Positions 15,494 through 24,617 of a stretch of DNA of 32,952 bases are shown one piece after another (within the stretch, counting starts at the first letter, position 1; every line of letters starts with the position of its first letter). A program made the translations under genes and the position numbers. Where the stretch lies: NCBI GenBank assembly GCA_034430275.1, contig DAOUEW010000043.1:1-32952 (forward strand), in the 5' to 3' direction. The notes under the pieces were generated by a model. That model saw only the letters and a list, made by a program, of their open reading frames with translations, did not search any database and was not told the DNA's origin. This stretch comes from JAUVXJ01 sp034430275 (GTDB lineage: Bacteria; Chloroflexota; Anaerolineae; UBA7937; B3-Chlor).

Positions 15494-15567
15494 ATCACCA
15501 TCCATGTGGTGATGAGATATGGGGTGCAAGGAGAACACCTCATCCCGGTGTCAGTGCCTCGCACCCC
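15494..15567 (-). other. Structured 203-base gap between paaK and the thiolases
   Basis: Two inverted repeats lie in the gap 15423-15625. ATCACCA (15494-15500) pairs perfectly with TGGTGAT (15507-15513). GGGGTGC (15521-15527) pairs with GCACCCC (15561-15567), enclosing an inner ACACC/GGTGT stem. Neither is followed by a T-run on the minus strand. I found no coding frame and no convincing promoter. They may end the paaK transcript weakly or structure the thiolase leader. Confidence 0.4.
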
Positions 15568-15625
15568 CTTCTTCCGCTTGACCAGTTGTCGCCGCTCTCG
15601 GTGGCCCGGGACCGACTAGCTCAGG

Positions 15626-16945
15626 CTACAGCATCCTCCGATCCACCACCCGCCTGGCCTTGCCCTCGCTCCGTTGGATGGAAAGCGGCTCCCTCACGTT
15701 GAGGTTCGTCGAAACGCCCAATGTGTCCTTGAGAGCAGCCCTGGCCCTCGCCTCTACCGCCTCCAACGTATCCGTGCCCTGCTGGTACAGCTTCTCGGTT
15801 GCTTCGACTTCCACCGTCAGCACATCTGAGGCCCCAGGCCGATCGACGTAGATCACGTACTGCGGCGCCAACTCCTCGAAGCCCAGCAAGACGTGCTCTA
15901 TCTGAGACGGGAACACGTTGACGCCACGGATGATCAGCATGTCGTCTGTGCGTCCCATCACCTTGCCCATGCGCACCATGGTCCGCCCGCAGGCACACTT
16001 CCCGGGATTCAATACGGTGCGGTCCCGAGTACGATACCTGATCAGCGGGAACGCCTCCTTGGTGAGAGTGGTGAACACCAGTTCCCCCTGCGTGCCGTAG
16101 GGCTGGGTCTCGCCAGTCGACGGGTCTATGATCTCTGGATAGAAATGATCCTCAGCGATGTGCATCCCATCGTGCTCGAAGCATTCCAGCGCAACCCCGG
16201 GGCCGATGACCTCAGCCAGGCCGAAGCTGTCGAAGGCCTCGAGATCCAGGCTCTCGTTGATCTGAGCCCGCATCGCCTCACTCCATGGCTCGGCCCCCAG
16301 TAATGCCGTACGCAGCTTGAGGTCCCTCTTGGGATCCAGTCCCATTTCCGCAGCGGCTTCGGCCAGCACGATGGCGTACGACGGGGTGGCTACGAGCACC
16401 GTGCAGCCGAAATCCTGCATGATCGTCAGTTGTCGAGTCGTCTGTCCTGATGACACCGGCACCACCGTGGCTCCCACTTCGATAGCACCATGGTGGAAGC
16501 CCAGGCCTCCCGTGAACAGACCGTAACCCAGACAGTTGTGGATCACGTCGCCCGTGGTCGTGCCTGCCAGCGTGTACACCCGCGCCATTACCTCGGACCA
16601 GACCTTCAGATCGTTCTTGGTGTAGCCGGTGACCGTCATCTTGCCGGTCGTGCCACTGGTGGCATGAATCTCGGCCACGTTACTCAGTGGTACTGCAAAC
16701 GGCCCAAACGGATAGTTGTCTCGCAAGTCCTGCTTGGTCGTGAACGGGAATCTGGCTAGATCGTCCAGCGTCTGCAGATCAGCCGGCTTGACGCCGGCCT
16801 GGTCGCAGCGCTCCCTGTAGTAGGCCACGTTGTCGTAGACGTGATGCAGGGCCCCTTTCAGCCGCTCCAACTGGAGCTTCCGCAGCTTTTCCCGCAGCAG
16901 AGTCTCCGCTTCCTTTTTCCACATCGGATAGTGCTTCCTGCCCAT
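15626..16945 (-). CDS. paaK: Phenylacetate-CoA ligase
   Basis: 439 residues from the ATG at 16945, chosen for the AGGAGA six bases upstream; the open frame extends further upstream without family similarity. Adenylate-forming motifs are present: ATSGTTGKMTVTGYTKNDL (ATP loop), LLGAEPWSEAMR, FGLAEVIGPG, IRYRTRD, MGRTDDMLIIRGVNVFPSQIE, and a C-terminal EGKARRVVDRR containing the conserved Lys. PaaK activates phenylacetate and related aryl acetates to CoA thioesters with ATP in the cytoplasm. It follows iorA-iorB by 94 bases, a common partnership, since IorAB products and aryl acetates both enter at this level. Indoleacetate or hydroxyphenylacetate are equally possible substrates. Confidence 0.93.
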   Translation of the reverse strand: MGRKHYPMWKKEAETLLREKLRKLQLERLKGALHHVYDNVAYYRERCDQAGVKPADLQTLDDLARFPFTTKQDLRDNYPFGPFAVPLSNVAEIHATSGTTGKMTVTGYTKNDLKVWSEVMARVYTLAGTTTGDVIHNCLGYGLFTGGLGFHHGAIEVGATVVPVSSGQTTRQLTIMQDFGCTVLVATPSYAIVLAEAAAEMGLDPKRDLKLRTALLGAEPWSEAMRAQINESLDLEAFDSFGLAEVIGPGVALECFEHDGMHIAEDHFYPEIIDPSTGETQPYGTQGELVFTTLTKEAFPLIRYRTRDRTVLNPGKCACGRTMVRMGKVMGRTDDMLIIRGVNVFPSQIEHVLLGFEELAPQYVIYVDRPGASDVLTVEVEATEKLYQQGTDTLEAVEARARAALKDTLGVSTNLNVREPLSIQRSEGKARRVVDRRML

Positions 16946-17039
16946 GATGTTCTCCTCTATGAGTCCCGCCCGACGTGGCAAGACCTCTCCCGAACCTACT
17001 CTCGATTCAGTACGCCCTCTACCCGTTCGGAGTGCGGGC

Positions 17040-17618
17040 TCACAACTCGCGCCCGGCTGCAAACGCTCTGCGGTTCAACTCTACGTACTTCTTCGGGACG
17101 CGTTCCTCGATCACGTCCAGCCACTGTTTCTCCGGCACGGCCAGGTGCCTGGACAAGGCACCCAGAAGCACCACGTTCGTGGCCCTGTCTGTGCCTAGCT
17201 CCTGAGCCTTGGCCAGCGCGGGCACGACGTAGTACTCCTCGGTTGCCTGGGCCAAAGTCTTTTCAATCCGCTCTTGGTCTGGATACTCCATCCCTCCGGA
17301 GCTGACCGCCAGAGGCGGCAGCCTTTGCTCATTGACGATGACCATGCCCGTGGGCCTCAAGAAGTCGAGCCACCGTAGTGTTTCCAATAGCTCGAAGGAC
17401 AACAGATAGTCTATGTCGCCCTTACCCTGTAGGGGCGCATACACCTTCTCCCCCCAGACCACCTGGCTCAGCACACTGCCGCCCCTCTGGGCCATACCGT
17501 GCACTTCCGATTTCTTGACGTCCAGCCCACTCGCCACGCCAACCTGCGACAGGATGTCCGACGCCAGGAGAACGCCTTGACCGCCCACGCCAACCAACGC
17601 GAAATTCGTGGTCTTCAC
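17040..17618 (-). CDS. iorB: Indolepyruvate:ferredoxin oxidoreductase beta subunit
   Basis: 192 residues, the usual IorB size, from a GTG at 17618 that begins KTTNFALVGVGGQGVLLASD; this GVGGQG motif marks the gamma-type domain of 2-oxoacid:ferredoxin oxidoreductases. Next come EVHGMAQRGGSVLSQV and the C-terminal ATNVVLLGAL region, both typical. With IorA it oxidatively decarboxylates arylpyruvates to aryl-acetyl-CoA and reduces ferredoxin. The start lies one base after the iorA stop, so the pair is translationally coupled. Confidence 0.95.
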   Translation of the reverse strand: MKTTNFALVGVGGQGVLLASDILSQVGVASGLDVKKSEVHGMAQRGGSVLSQVVWGEKVYAPLQGKGDIDYLLSFELLETLRWLDFLRPTGMVIVNEQRLPPLAVSSGGMEYPDQERIEKTLAQATEEYYVVPALAKAQELGTDRATNVVLLGALSRHLAVPEKQWLDVIEERVPKKYVELNRRAFAAGREL

Positions 17619-17619
17619 T

Positions 17620-19398
17620 CTACTGCTCCTCCACCGTATGAATGGCCTTGCGGGCGCAGACCTGCTCGCACACCGTGCAGCCGAAGCACAGTATGGGATT
17701 GATCTCGGCCTTGGCCTTTCCTGTCTTCTCGTTGACCTCGCTGCTCCGGATGATGGCCGGACACCCGATCTCGAAGCACCGCCCACACGCATTGCAGCGG
17801 TCCAGGTCCACCTCGAAAAGACCCGGGCGCTCCTTGTATAGGAAGATACAGGGTGAGCGCGAGATCAGCACCGCTGGCTTGTTCGCCTTCAGCGACGCTT
17901 CGAGCGCCTCCTCCAGCTCCTCCAGGTTCAGCGGGTCCACTGTGCGGACCTCCTCGTAGCCCATAGCCCTGGCTAGCGCCTCGAAATCCCCCCGTGACGT
18001 CTCCTCGCCCTTCAAGGTGCGACCCGTGCTGGGGTGATTCTGGTGCCCTGTCATCGCGGTGGTCTCGTTGTCTACAATCAGGGTCACGGTGTTGCTCTTG
18101 TTGTAGATCACGTTCAGCAAGGGCGGCATGCCCGCGTGCCAGAAGGTCGAGTCTCCGATGGTGGCCACGGCCCTTCCGTCAAAGCCCGCCTTGTTCATTC
18201 CATGAGCCACGCCGATGCTCGCCCCCATGCACCCGATGGTGTCGGTCGTGGAGATAGGAGCCAGCGTAGCCAGGGCGTAGCACCCTATGTCGCCGTTCAC
18301 CACCAGCCCATGTTTCTTCAGCATGTAGAAGACGGGCCTGTGGGGACATCCCGCACACATCACAGGAGGACGGGGCGGCAGATCCGTCACGTCCAACTCG
18401 CGGATCGGCGAAGGCTCGCTCACCAGACCTGCTGCGTGCGCCGCCTCTCGCACCACCCTGGGGTTGAACTCTCCTACCATAGGGAAGTAGTCTTTGCCGA
18501 CGGCAACCTCAAGGCCCATGATCTTCAGGTGCTCCTCAAGGAACGGGTCCAACTCCTCGACCACCACCAGCTTCTCCACCCCGGACGCGAACTCACGGAT
18601 CAAACGCTCCGGCAGAGGCCAGGTCATGCCCAGCTTCAGAAAGGAAGCCTCAGGGAAGACCTCTCTCGCGTACTGGTATGACACTCCGTTGGCCACGATC
18701 CCCAAGGACCGGTCTCCCCACTCGATCTTGTTCTGGGGCAGAGTCTCCGCATACTCCTCCAGGTCTTTGAGTCTCTCCTCGATCACCGGATGCCTTCCCC
18801 TGGCGAAGGCCGGCAACATGGCGTACTTCTGTACGTTCCGCTCGTAGGGCAGCGGAGTGGGAAGAGCCGCTGACCTCTCGCCGAACTCGACGATAGACAT
18901 AGAATGGCAGACGCGGGTCGTCATCCTCAGCAGCACCGGCGTATCGAACTGTTCGCTGATCTCTAGCCCCAGGCCAACGAAATCCTTCGATTCCTGGCTG
19001 TCTGTGGGCTCCAGCATCGGCACCTTGGCGAACTTCGCATAGTAGCGGTTGTCCTGCTCGTTCTGCGAACTATGAAGACCGGGATCGTCGGCCGTCACGA
19101 TCACCAACGCCCCGTTGATTCCGGTGTAGGAAGAGTAGAAAAGCGACTCCGCAGCCACGTTCAGACCGACGTGCTTCATCGCCGCCAGGACGCGCTTGCC
19201 AGCATAGGCCGCTCCTATAGCCGTGTCCAGAGCCACCTTCTCGTTCGGGCTCCACTCGGCGTAGATCTCTTCGTACTTGGCCACATTCTCCAGGATTTCC
19301 GTGCTAGGTGTGCCGGGATAGGCGCTGGCGAACACGACACCGCTCTCGTACGCCCCACGGGCCACAGCCTCGTTTCCCGATAGCAAAGCTCTCACCAC
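17620..19398 (-). CDS. iorA: Indolepyruvate:ferredoxin oxidoreductase alpha subunit
   Basis: 592 residues, full length. The N-terminal pyrimidine domain starts RALLSGNEAVARGAYESGV and includes YPGTPSTEI. The thiamine-diphosphate domain holds GDIGCYALATLAP, ATIGDSTFWHAGMPPLLN and VDNETTAMTGHQ. The C-terminus carries two ferredoxin-like clusters, CNACGRCFEIGCP and CFGCTVCEQVC. The enzyme converts indolepyruvate, phenylpyruvate or hydroxyphenylpyruvate plus CoA to the aryl-acetyl-CoA, CO2 and reduced ferredoxin. All key residues are visible. The livFGMHK importer upstream supplies amino acids whose transamination products are its substrates; no aminotransferase gene is in the window. Confidence 0.96.
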   Translation of the reverse strand: MVRALLSGNEAVARGAYESGVVFASAYPGTPSTEILENVAKYEEIYAEWSPNEKVALDTAIGAAYAGKRVLAAMKHVGLNVAAESLFYSSYTGINGALVIVTADDPGLHSSQNEQDNRYYAKFAKVPMLEPTDSQESKDFVGLGLEISEQFDTPVLLRMTTRVCHSMSIVEFGERSAALPTPLPYERNVQKYAMLPAFARGRHPVIEERLKDLEEYAETLPQNKIEWGDRSLGIVANGVSYQYAREVFPEASFLKLGMTWPLPERLIREFASGVEKLVVVEELDPFLEEHLKIMGLEVAVGKDYFPMVGEFNPRVVREAAHAAGLVSEPSPIRELDVTDLPPRPPVMCAGCPHRPVFYMLKKHGLVVNGDIGCYALATLAPISTTDTIGCMGASIGVAHGMNKAGFDGRAVATIGDSTFWHAGMPPLLNVIYNKSNTVTLIVDNETTAMTGHQNHPSTGRTLKGEETSRGDFEALARAMGYEEVRTVDPLNLEELEEALEASLKANKPAVLISRSPCIFLYKERPGLFEVDLDRCNACGRCFEIGCPAIIRSSEVNEKTGKAKAEINPILCFGCTVCEQVCARKAIHTVEEQ

Positions 19399-19453
19399 AT
19401 CCCTCCGTTTCCGCTCCCCATCTCACGCACACGATCAAGGCCACGCGCGCTCT

Positions 19454-19474
19454 GGCCGCGAGTCCTCCGCGGCC
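19454..19474 (-). other. GC-rich hairpin between livF and iorA
   Basis: GGCCGCG and CGCGGCC form a perfect 7-bp stem with a seven-base loop in the 132-base gap between the livF stop and the iorA start. No T-run follows, so it is a weak terminator at best and could be an mRNA-stabilising structure. I see no clear promoter for iorA in the gap. Confidence 0.4.
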
Positions 19475-19530
19475 TCCAGTCTTCACAATTCGCTAGCTGT
19501 ACGTCCCCAGAATGCACCTGCCTTCTGTAG

Positions 19531-20256
19531 CTAGGCCCGTGAACCACCCAGGTACGCCTCTTGGACCCGCTCGTCCGCCAGCAACTCCTCGGACCGGCCT
19601 TCCAGCACCACCTTCCCGGTTTCCAAGACATAGCCCCGATCCGCCAGTTTCAGAGCAGCCCTCGCATTCTGCTCCACCAGCAGAATGGTGGTTCCGTGCT
19701 CCCGCAGCTCACCGGCGACTCTGAAGATCTCCCTCACCAATAGTGGGGCCAATCCCAGAGAAGGCTCATCAAGCAGCAGTATCTTGGGCTTGGCCATCAA
19801 CCCTCGCCCCAGCGCCAGCATCTGCTGCTCGCCACCGGAAAGGGTGCCTCCCATCTGTCTCTGCCTACCCTTCAAGATGGGAAACACCTCGAACACGAAA
19901 TCAAGGTCCTTCTGGATCGCCTCCTTGGGCTCCCTCCCGTGCCGAAGGTAGCCGCCAAGCAACAGGTTGTCCAGCACGTTAAGGGTAGAAAACACTTGCC
20001 GTCTCTCTGGCACTTGACTGATGCCCAGCCGCACTATCTTGTCAGGGGACAGCTTGGTGATCGTTTGGCTGTCCAAGAGGAGTTCACCCCCGCTGGCATG
20101 AAGCAGTCCCGAGATAGTGTTCAGCAAGGTAGTCTTCCCAGCTCCGTTTGCGCCTATAACCGTTACTATCTCTCCTCGATCGACCGCCAGGGAAACATCC
20201 TTTAACGCACGGATGTTGCCGTAGTAGGTATTGACATTCCTCACTTCCAGCAACAT
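19531..20256 (-). CDS. livF: Branched-chain amino-acid ABC transporter ATPase LivF
   Basis: 241 residues, typical LivF. It starts MLLEVRNVNTYYGNIRALKDV; the Walker A is GANGAGKTT, the Q-loop region carries the LivF-specific ISQVPERRQVFSTLNVLDNL, the signature is LSGGEQQMLALGR, and Walker B is KILLLDEPSLGLAP, followed by the switch His region. It hydrolyses ATP on the cytoplasmic side and pairs with LivG. It is the last gene of the liv block, 24 bases after livG. Confidence 0.96.
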   Translation of the reverse strand: MLLEVRNVNTYYGNIRALKDVSLAVDRGEIVTVIGANGAGKTTLLNTISGLLHASGGELLLDSQTITKLSPDKIVRLGISQVPERRQVFSTLNVLDNLLLGGYLRHGREPKEAIQKDLDFVFEVFPILKGRQRQMGGTLSGGEQQMLALGRGLMAKPKILLLDEPSLGLAPLLVREIFRVAGELREHGTTILLVEQNARAALKLADRGYVLETGKVVLEGRSEELLADERVQEAYLGGSRA

Positions 20257-20280
20257 CCTGTTTCCCTCACCACCGATGGC

Positions 20281-21054
20281 CTAGACGCCGTCCGTACCCA
20301 GGTAGGCGGCGATCACCTTGGGATCACTCTGCACTTCTTCCGGGGAACCATCCGCAATCTTCTCGCCATAGTCGAGAACGATGATGCGATCCGCAATGCC
20401 CATCACGAAGCTCATGTCGTGCTCGACCAGCAGGATAGACACCCCCCGGTCGCGTATGCGCCGGACGAGGCCATCCAGCGCCATCTTCTCTGTCATGTTC
20501 AGGCCCGCCCCGGGCTCATCCAGCAGCAACAGAGTTGGCTCCGTGGCCAGGGCACGCGCGATCTCCAGCAGCCGCTGGCTGCCAAACGCCAGACTGCCCG
20601 CATTCAGGTCTGCGCTGTCGGCCAACCCCACGAAGGACAGATACTCCATGGCCTTGTGGCCGATGTCCTTCTCCTCACGCCTTCCCCCTGGAAGTCGCAG
20701 CGCAGCACTGAGCATGCCGTACCCACTGCGAGGGTGTCGCCCCACCATCACGTTTTCCAGGACCGTCATGTTAGAGAAGATCTGTAGATTCTGGAAGGTT
20801 CTCGAAAGCCCCAACCCGGCGATCACGTGAGGCTTCAGACCGTTGAGCACCTGATTCCCGAATCTCATCTCTCCTGCCGTCGCAGGTAACACGCCGGAGA
20901 TGAGATTGAAGATGGTGGTCTTGCCTGCGCCGTTGGGGCCGATGATCGAGAACACCTCGCCGTCACGGACTCTGAAGGACACGTCGTCCACAGCCAACAG
21001 GCCGCCGAAGTCTTTCCTCAGACTTTCCACCTCCAGAATCGACGCCTCAGCCAC
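20281..21054 (-). CDS. livG: Branched-chain amino-acid ABC transporter ATPase LivG
   Basis: 257 residues. Walker A is GPNGAGKTT, then the LivG-specific GLSRTFQNLQIFSNMTVLENV, the degenerate signature LAFGSQRLLEIARAL (LivG members usually have LAYGQQ), Walker B LLLLDEPGAGLN and the VEHDMSFVMGIADRI switch. It forms the ATPase heterodimer with LivF beneath the LivH-LivM pore. The gap to livM upstream is 50 bases. Confidence 0.96.
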   Translation of the reverse strand: MAEASILEVESLRKDFGGLLAVDDVSFRVRDGEVFSIIGPNGAGKTTIFNLISGVLPATAGEMRFGNQVLNGLKPHVIAGLGLSRTFQNLQIFSNMTVLENVMVGRHPRSGYGMLSAALRLPGGRREEKDIGHKAMEYLSFVGLADSADLNAGSLAFGSQRLLEIARALATEPTLLLLDEPGAGLNMTEKMALDGLVRRIRDRGVSILLVEHDMSFVMGIADRIIVLDYGEKIADGSPEEVQSDPKVIAAYLGTDGV

Positions 21055-21104
21055 CTCTGCCCCCCTCGGACAGCACCCCCGCAGACCGATCTAACCTGCT
21101 CAGG

Positions 21105-22229
21105 TCAACCTGCCTGGCCCGTTTGCGCTTCCACCCCTTTGTCTCCTCCCCTCCCGGGCCCGAGACGGTCACGCAGCCAGTCAAACGCTCTAACGCCACC
21201 AAAACTCAGTCCCTCTGGGACGAAGATCATGACCAGGATGAGTATGATGCCGTAGGCGATGAGTTCATGCTCACCGCCGGCCCCTCGAAGGAGCTGGTGC
21301 ATCCTGGCCCGCAGGGCTTCCTTGATCACGAAGAAGAAGCTGACCCCCAGTGGCGCACCCCAGATGCTTGCCATCCCCCCTACGGCAGACATACACACCA
21401 ACTCCACGGAGGCCACGAAGCCGAAGGGACCAGGGGACACAATCGCCTGGAAATGAGCGTACAGGCTTCCCGCCAGGCTGGCCATCATGGCACTGAGCAC
21501 GAGCACCTGGACCCGGTACTTGTCGGTGTCCACACCCATGGTATTGGCCGCAACCTCGCTGGTATGAATGGCTCGCAACCCCCGCCCCACTCGGGAGTTG
21601 ATCACGTTGAAGCCAATGATGATCACGACGATGGCCGCACCCCAAACCAGCCAGTAGTATCTGTCCACAGGCCAGAACGTGAATACGCCACCGATGCTCA
21701 GACGAGGTATCCCGGCCAAACCATCATGGCCTCCCGTGATGTCCTTCCCCTCGCGGAAGATGGTGTACATCACCACACCTAGGCCCAGGGTGGCCATGGC
21801 GAGGTAGTTGCCTCGCAACCGCAGGATAGGCCTCCCAATGACATAGGCGAAACAGCCTGTCAGCAACATCGCGACCGCGATCGCAAACCAGGGCCACCAC
21901 CAGGTGTCCGCTATGCCCGGCAGTAGATCATGCCTCGCAGCCATGGTAGACATGATCCCCGACACGTAGGCCCCGATGCCGTAGAAGGCAGCCTGGCCCA
22001 ACGAGATCTGCCCGGCATATCCCATCAACAGATTCAGCCCTACGACCACAATGGTCAGGATGCCGATGCGGATCAACGTATCGAAAGTCACCGTCCCGCC
22101 GGTGAAGTCCCTGAAACGAAAGCCAAATGGTTGGATGCTCTCAACCAGTCCGAAAACCACAACGATTGCGATGACCACGCCGAAACCGACGGTATGGGAG
22201 TGCCTCGACCAGTCCCCTCGTCCCGACAT
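21105..22229 (-). CDS. livM: Branched-chain amino-acid ABC transporter permease LivM
   Basis: About 374 residues from the ATG at 22229, with GAGGGG seven bases upstream; a TTG at 22244 overlapping the livH stop is the alternative. Multiple hydrophobic segments are visible, with GYAGQISLGQAAFYGIGAY and the cytoplasmic coupling loop VGRGLRAIHTSEVAANTMGV, both diagnostic of LivM. The C-terminal tail is basic and acidic mixed (RDRLGPGRGGDKG). With LivH it forms the membrane pore of the importer. The gap to livG is 50 bases and to livH 11 bases. Confidence 0.94.
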   Translation of the reverse strand: MSGRGDWSRHSHTVGFGVVIAIVVVFGLVESIQPFGFRFRDFTGGTVTFDTLIRIGILTIVVVGLNLLMGYAGQISLGQAAFYGIGAYVSGIMSTMAARHDLLPGIADTWWWPWFAIAVAMLLTGCFAYVIGRPILRLRGNYLAMATLGLGVVMYTIFREGKDITGGHDGLAGIPRLSIGGVFTFWPVDRYYWLVWGAAIVVIIIGFNVINSRVGRGLRAIHTSEVAANTMGVDTDKYRVQVLVLSAMMASLAGSLYAHFQAIVSPGPFGFVASVELVCMSAVGGMASIWGAPLGVSFFFVIKEALRARMHQLLRGAGGEHELIAYGIILILVMIFVPEGLSFGGVRAFDWLRDRLGPGRGGDKGVEAQTGQAG

Positions 22230-22240
22230 CCGACTACCCC

Positions 22241-23260
22241 TCAAGTCTGCTCAACGCCTCGCTCCCCTCCACCGATCAGCCCTTGGGGCCTGAGAAGCAA
22301 GATCAAGATCAGGATGACGAAAGCTATCACGTCCTTGTAGCCATACAACCCGGTGACTCCTGTGCCTACGTTCTCCGCCACCCCCAATATCAACCCACCC
22401 AGCACGGCTCCCAGCGGGCTGACCATGCCGGCCATGATGGCCGCCACGAAACCCTTGAGGCCGAAAGCCAGCCCCATGTCATACTGAGGCCGGATCACAG
22501 GCCCGAACACCACTCCCCCGATGGCACCAACCGCAGCCGCCAGACCGAAGGCGAGAAGCGACATGCGACTCGGACTGATACCCATCAGTTCTGCCGCTCG
22601 CCGGTTGACCGCGCAAGCCCGCAACGCCTTGCCCAGAATAGTGCGCTCGAAGAAGTAGAGCAGAGCACCGAGGACCAACGCGACGGTTCCCCAAATCCAC
22701 AGACTCTGGGCACCAAGCGTTAGTCCGAAGGGTCTGAAGATGTGATCTATCTGCTGTAAATTGCTGAAGGCCGGCACGATCTTGGCCTGCGTTCCCCAGA
22801 TGATGAGCGCGGTGGCTCGGATGGCGATCGTGGCCCCGATGGTGATGATGATCAACGTGACCACGCTCCCGCCGCGAGCCGGATAGATGGCCCCCCTCTC
22901 CAGGAGTATCCCGACCACCGTGACTGTGAGTATGGAGGCGATGACGGCTATCGCCAGCTTGAGGGCAGGCGGCAGTGGCAGATCAAACTCATATAGACTC
23001 GCGCACATCATCGCGCCCAGCATGACGAACTCACCCTGTGCGAAATTGATCACACCCGTCACACTGTGGATGACCACAAAACCCAGTCCGACGAGGGCGT
23101 AGATGCTTCCCCCACGGATGCCATCCATCGTCCACTGCGCAAAGGCCTTGAGGCCGTACCCGTTCTCGTAGGCAAGGAAAACAACGTACGCCACCAGTAG
23201 CACCGTGGCAACCGCCGTCAGACCCAGCCTCACAGATCTGGCGCCCAGGTACTTGCCCAT
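22241..23260 (-). CDS. livH: Branched-chain amino-acid ABC transporter permease LivH
   Basis: 339 residues with many membrane helices. Diagnostic segments are GIRGGSIYALVGLGFVVIHS, GVINFAQGEFVMLGAM and the coupling loop LGKALRACAVNRRAAELMGI. It forms the pore with LivM. The ATG at 23260 lies 70 bases after the livK stop, with a very stable hairpin between them, an arrangement that usually leaves the binding protein at higher expression than the permeases. Confidence 0.95.
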   Translation of the reverse strand: MGKYLGARSVRLGLTAVATVLLVAYVVFLAYENGYGLKAFAQWTMDGIRGGSIYALVGLGFVVIHSVTGVINFAQGEFVMLGAMMCASLYEFDLPLPPALKLAIAVIASILTVTVVGILLERGAIYPARGGSVVTLIIITIGATIAIRATALIIWGTQAKIVPAFSNLQQIDHIFRPFGLTLGAQSLWIWGTVALVLGALLYFFERTILGKALRACAVNRRAAELMGISPSRMSLLAFGLAAAVGAIGGVVFGPVIRPQYDMGLAFGLKGFVAAIMAGMVSPLGAVLGGLILGVAENVGTGVTGLYGYKDVIAFVILILILLLRPQGLIGGGERGVEQT

Positions 23261-23286
23261 GCCTGCTCCCCCTGCTACGGCAAGAG

Positions 23287-23314
23287 GGGGACTGAGGCCA
23301 GGGCCTCAGTCCCC
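23287..23314 (-). terminator. Strong stem-loop between livK and livH
   Basis: GGGGACTGAGGCC (23287-23299) and GGCCTCAGTCCCC (23302-23314) pair perfectly over 13 bp. On the minus strand it directly follows the livK stop; the next bases, CTCTTGCC, are only weakly T-rich. It is best read as a partial terminator or 3' stabiliser that uncouples livK abundance from the permease genes. Confidence 0.65.
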
Positions 23315-23330
23315 GACCTTGTCCGTCTGT

Positions 23331-24617
23331 CTACCACTCCTCTTCCGGGAAGGGGACAAACTTCTGGCCTTCCACCTTGAACCAGGTGAAGGACGTGTAG
23401 TCCAATCCATAGTGGTCGTCAGGAGCGAGTTTGAAGATCCCTGCCGTACCAGGCCAGTCTGTGATGTTGTTCTCGATATAGTCGCGAACAGCCGCTCGCT
23501 GCTCCGCCAGGCTCAACCCCTCGGGCAGAGTCTCCAGCGCCTCGATGACCCAGTACAGAGCATCATAGGCGTGACCACCGAAGGTGCTGACCGGCTCGCC
23601 GGTGTAGTCCTCGTAGGCGTCCTTGAAGTCCATCCAGGTTGCCTTCGCAGGATTGTCAGCGGCTATGTCCTCGGCGATGATCACTGCGCTGCAGGGCATC
23701 TCCGCACTCTCCACCGCGTCGCCACCGGCGGTGATGAAGTCCGTCGTGCAGACGCCATGGCCGTGGATGATGGGAATGTCGGGCAGTGCCGTCCGGATCG
23801 CGAGGTGGGCGTTGGCGGCCCCCGGCGGGATAGCGCCGATCACCACTGCGTCGCACCCCGCAGCCTCTATGGCGGGCACCTGCGGGAACTCAGTGTCTGT
23901 GCGCTCGAAGGCTCCCTCGAACATGTTCTCCATGCCCGCGTCGGTGAGCGCAGCGGACGAGTTGTTATAGCAGTCCTTGCCGTAGCCGGTGTTCTCGTAC
24001 ATGTAGCACACCGAGTTCACGCCCAAGTCCGTCAGTCGCTCCACCTGCCACTGCGCCACGTCCCCGTTGCTCTGGGCCACCTTGAACACCCAGGGCCGCA
24101 TCTCACCCGTGTCGGGGTCCGCGATGATCGCCAACGACGACGCCATGGAGATGTACGGCACCTCAGCTTCTGTGGCTACCTCGGCGATGGCCAGGCTGAT
24201 GGGCGTGACACTTCCCATGATCAGGGCCACCACCTCGTCCTCGTCAACGTACCTCCGCGCCAGGCTGGCTGCGACATCCGGGTTGCTCTCGGAATCGCCC
24301 ACGATGATCTCCACCTCGTGGACAACGCCATCCGGGCCAACGATCCCGCCAGACTCCTCCAGCCGTTCCTTCATGATCTCGGCCCAGTTCCGTTGGGGCT
24401 CACCCAGGTTGGCTCCTCCCCCGGTCACATCAGGCCCAAACCCGATCTTGTAGGTCGTGCCCATCTCGGGCTCCGGCTCCGGCTCCGGTGTGGCAGTCGC
24501 CTCCGCAGCCGGTGGCGGTGTGGTAGGCTCAGGCTCTGCGGCAGGTGTAGCACAACCTGCGACCAACAGCGCCACCAACGTAACCGCTGTGAATGCAGCA
24601 AGCATTTTGCTTTTCAC
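23331..24617 (-). CDS. livK: Branched-chain/aromatic amino-acid ABC transporter binding lipoprotein
   Basis: 428 residues starting at a GTG (24617) with GGAGG upstream. A lipoprotein signal ends in LVAGC (lipidated Cys22). A low-complexity Pro/Glu/Thr linker with a PEPEPEPE repeat (about 24-51) tethers the periplasmic-binding-protein fold, which begins TYKIGFGPDVTGGGANLGEP and includes VVALIMGSVTPISLAIAEVA. This is the LivK/type I receptor family. Ligand class (branched-chain, aromatic or amides) cannot be read; the iorAB/paaK neighbourhood suggests aromatic amino acids. The lipid anchor suits a membrane-attached, extracytoplasmic receptor. It is the first liv gene. Confidence 0.94.
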   Translation of the reverse strand: MKSKMLAAFTAVTLVALLVAGCATPAAEPEPTTPPPAAEATATPEPEPEPEMGTTYKIGFGPDVTGGGANLGEPQRNWAEIMKERLEESGGIVGPDGVVHEVEIIVGDSESNPDVAASLARRYVDEDEVVALIMGSVTPISLAIAEVATEAEVPYISMASSLAIIADPDTGEMRPWVFKVAQSNGDVAQWQVERLTDLGVNSVCYMYENTGYGKDCYNNSSAALTDAGMENMFEGAFERTDTEFPQVPAIEAAGCDAVVIGAIPPGAANAHLAIRTALPDIPIIHGHGVCTTDFITAGGDAVESAEMPCSAVIIAEDIAADNPAKATWMDFKDAYEDYTGEPVSTFGGHAYDALYWVIEALETLPEGLSLAEQRAAVRDYIENNITDWPGTAGIFKLAPDDHYGLDYTSFTWFKVEGQKFVPFPEEEW

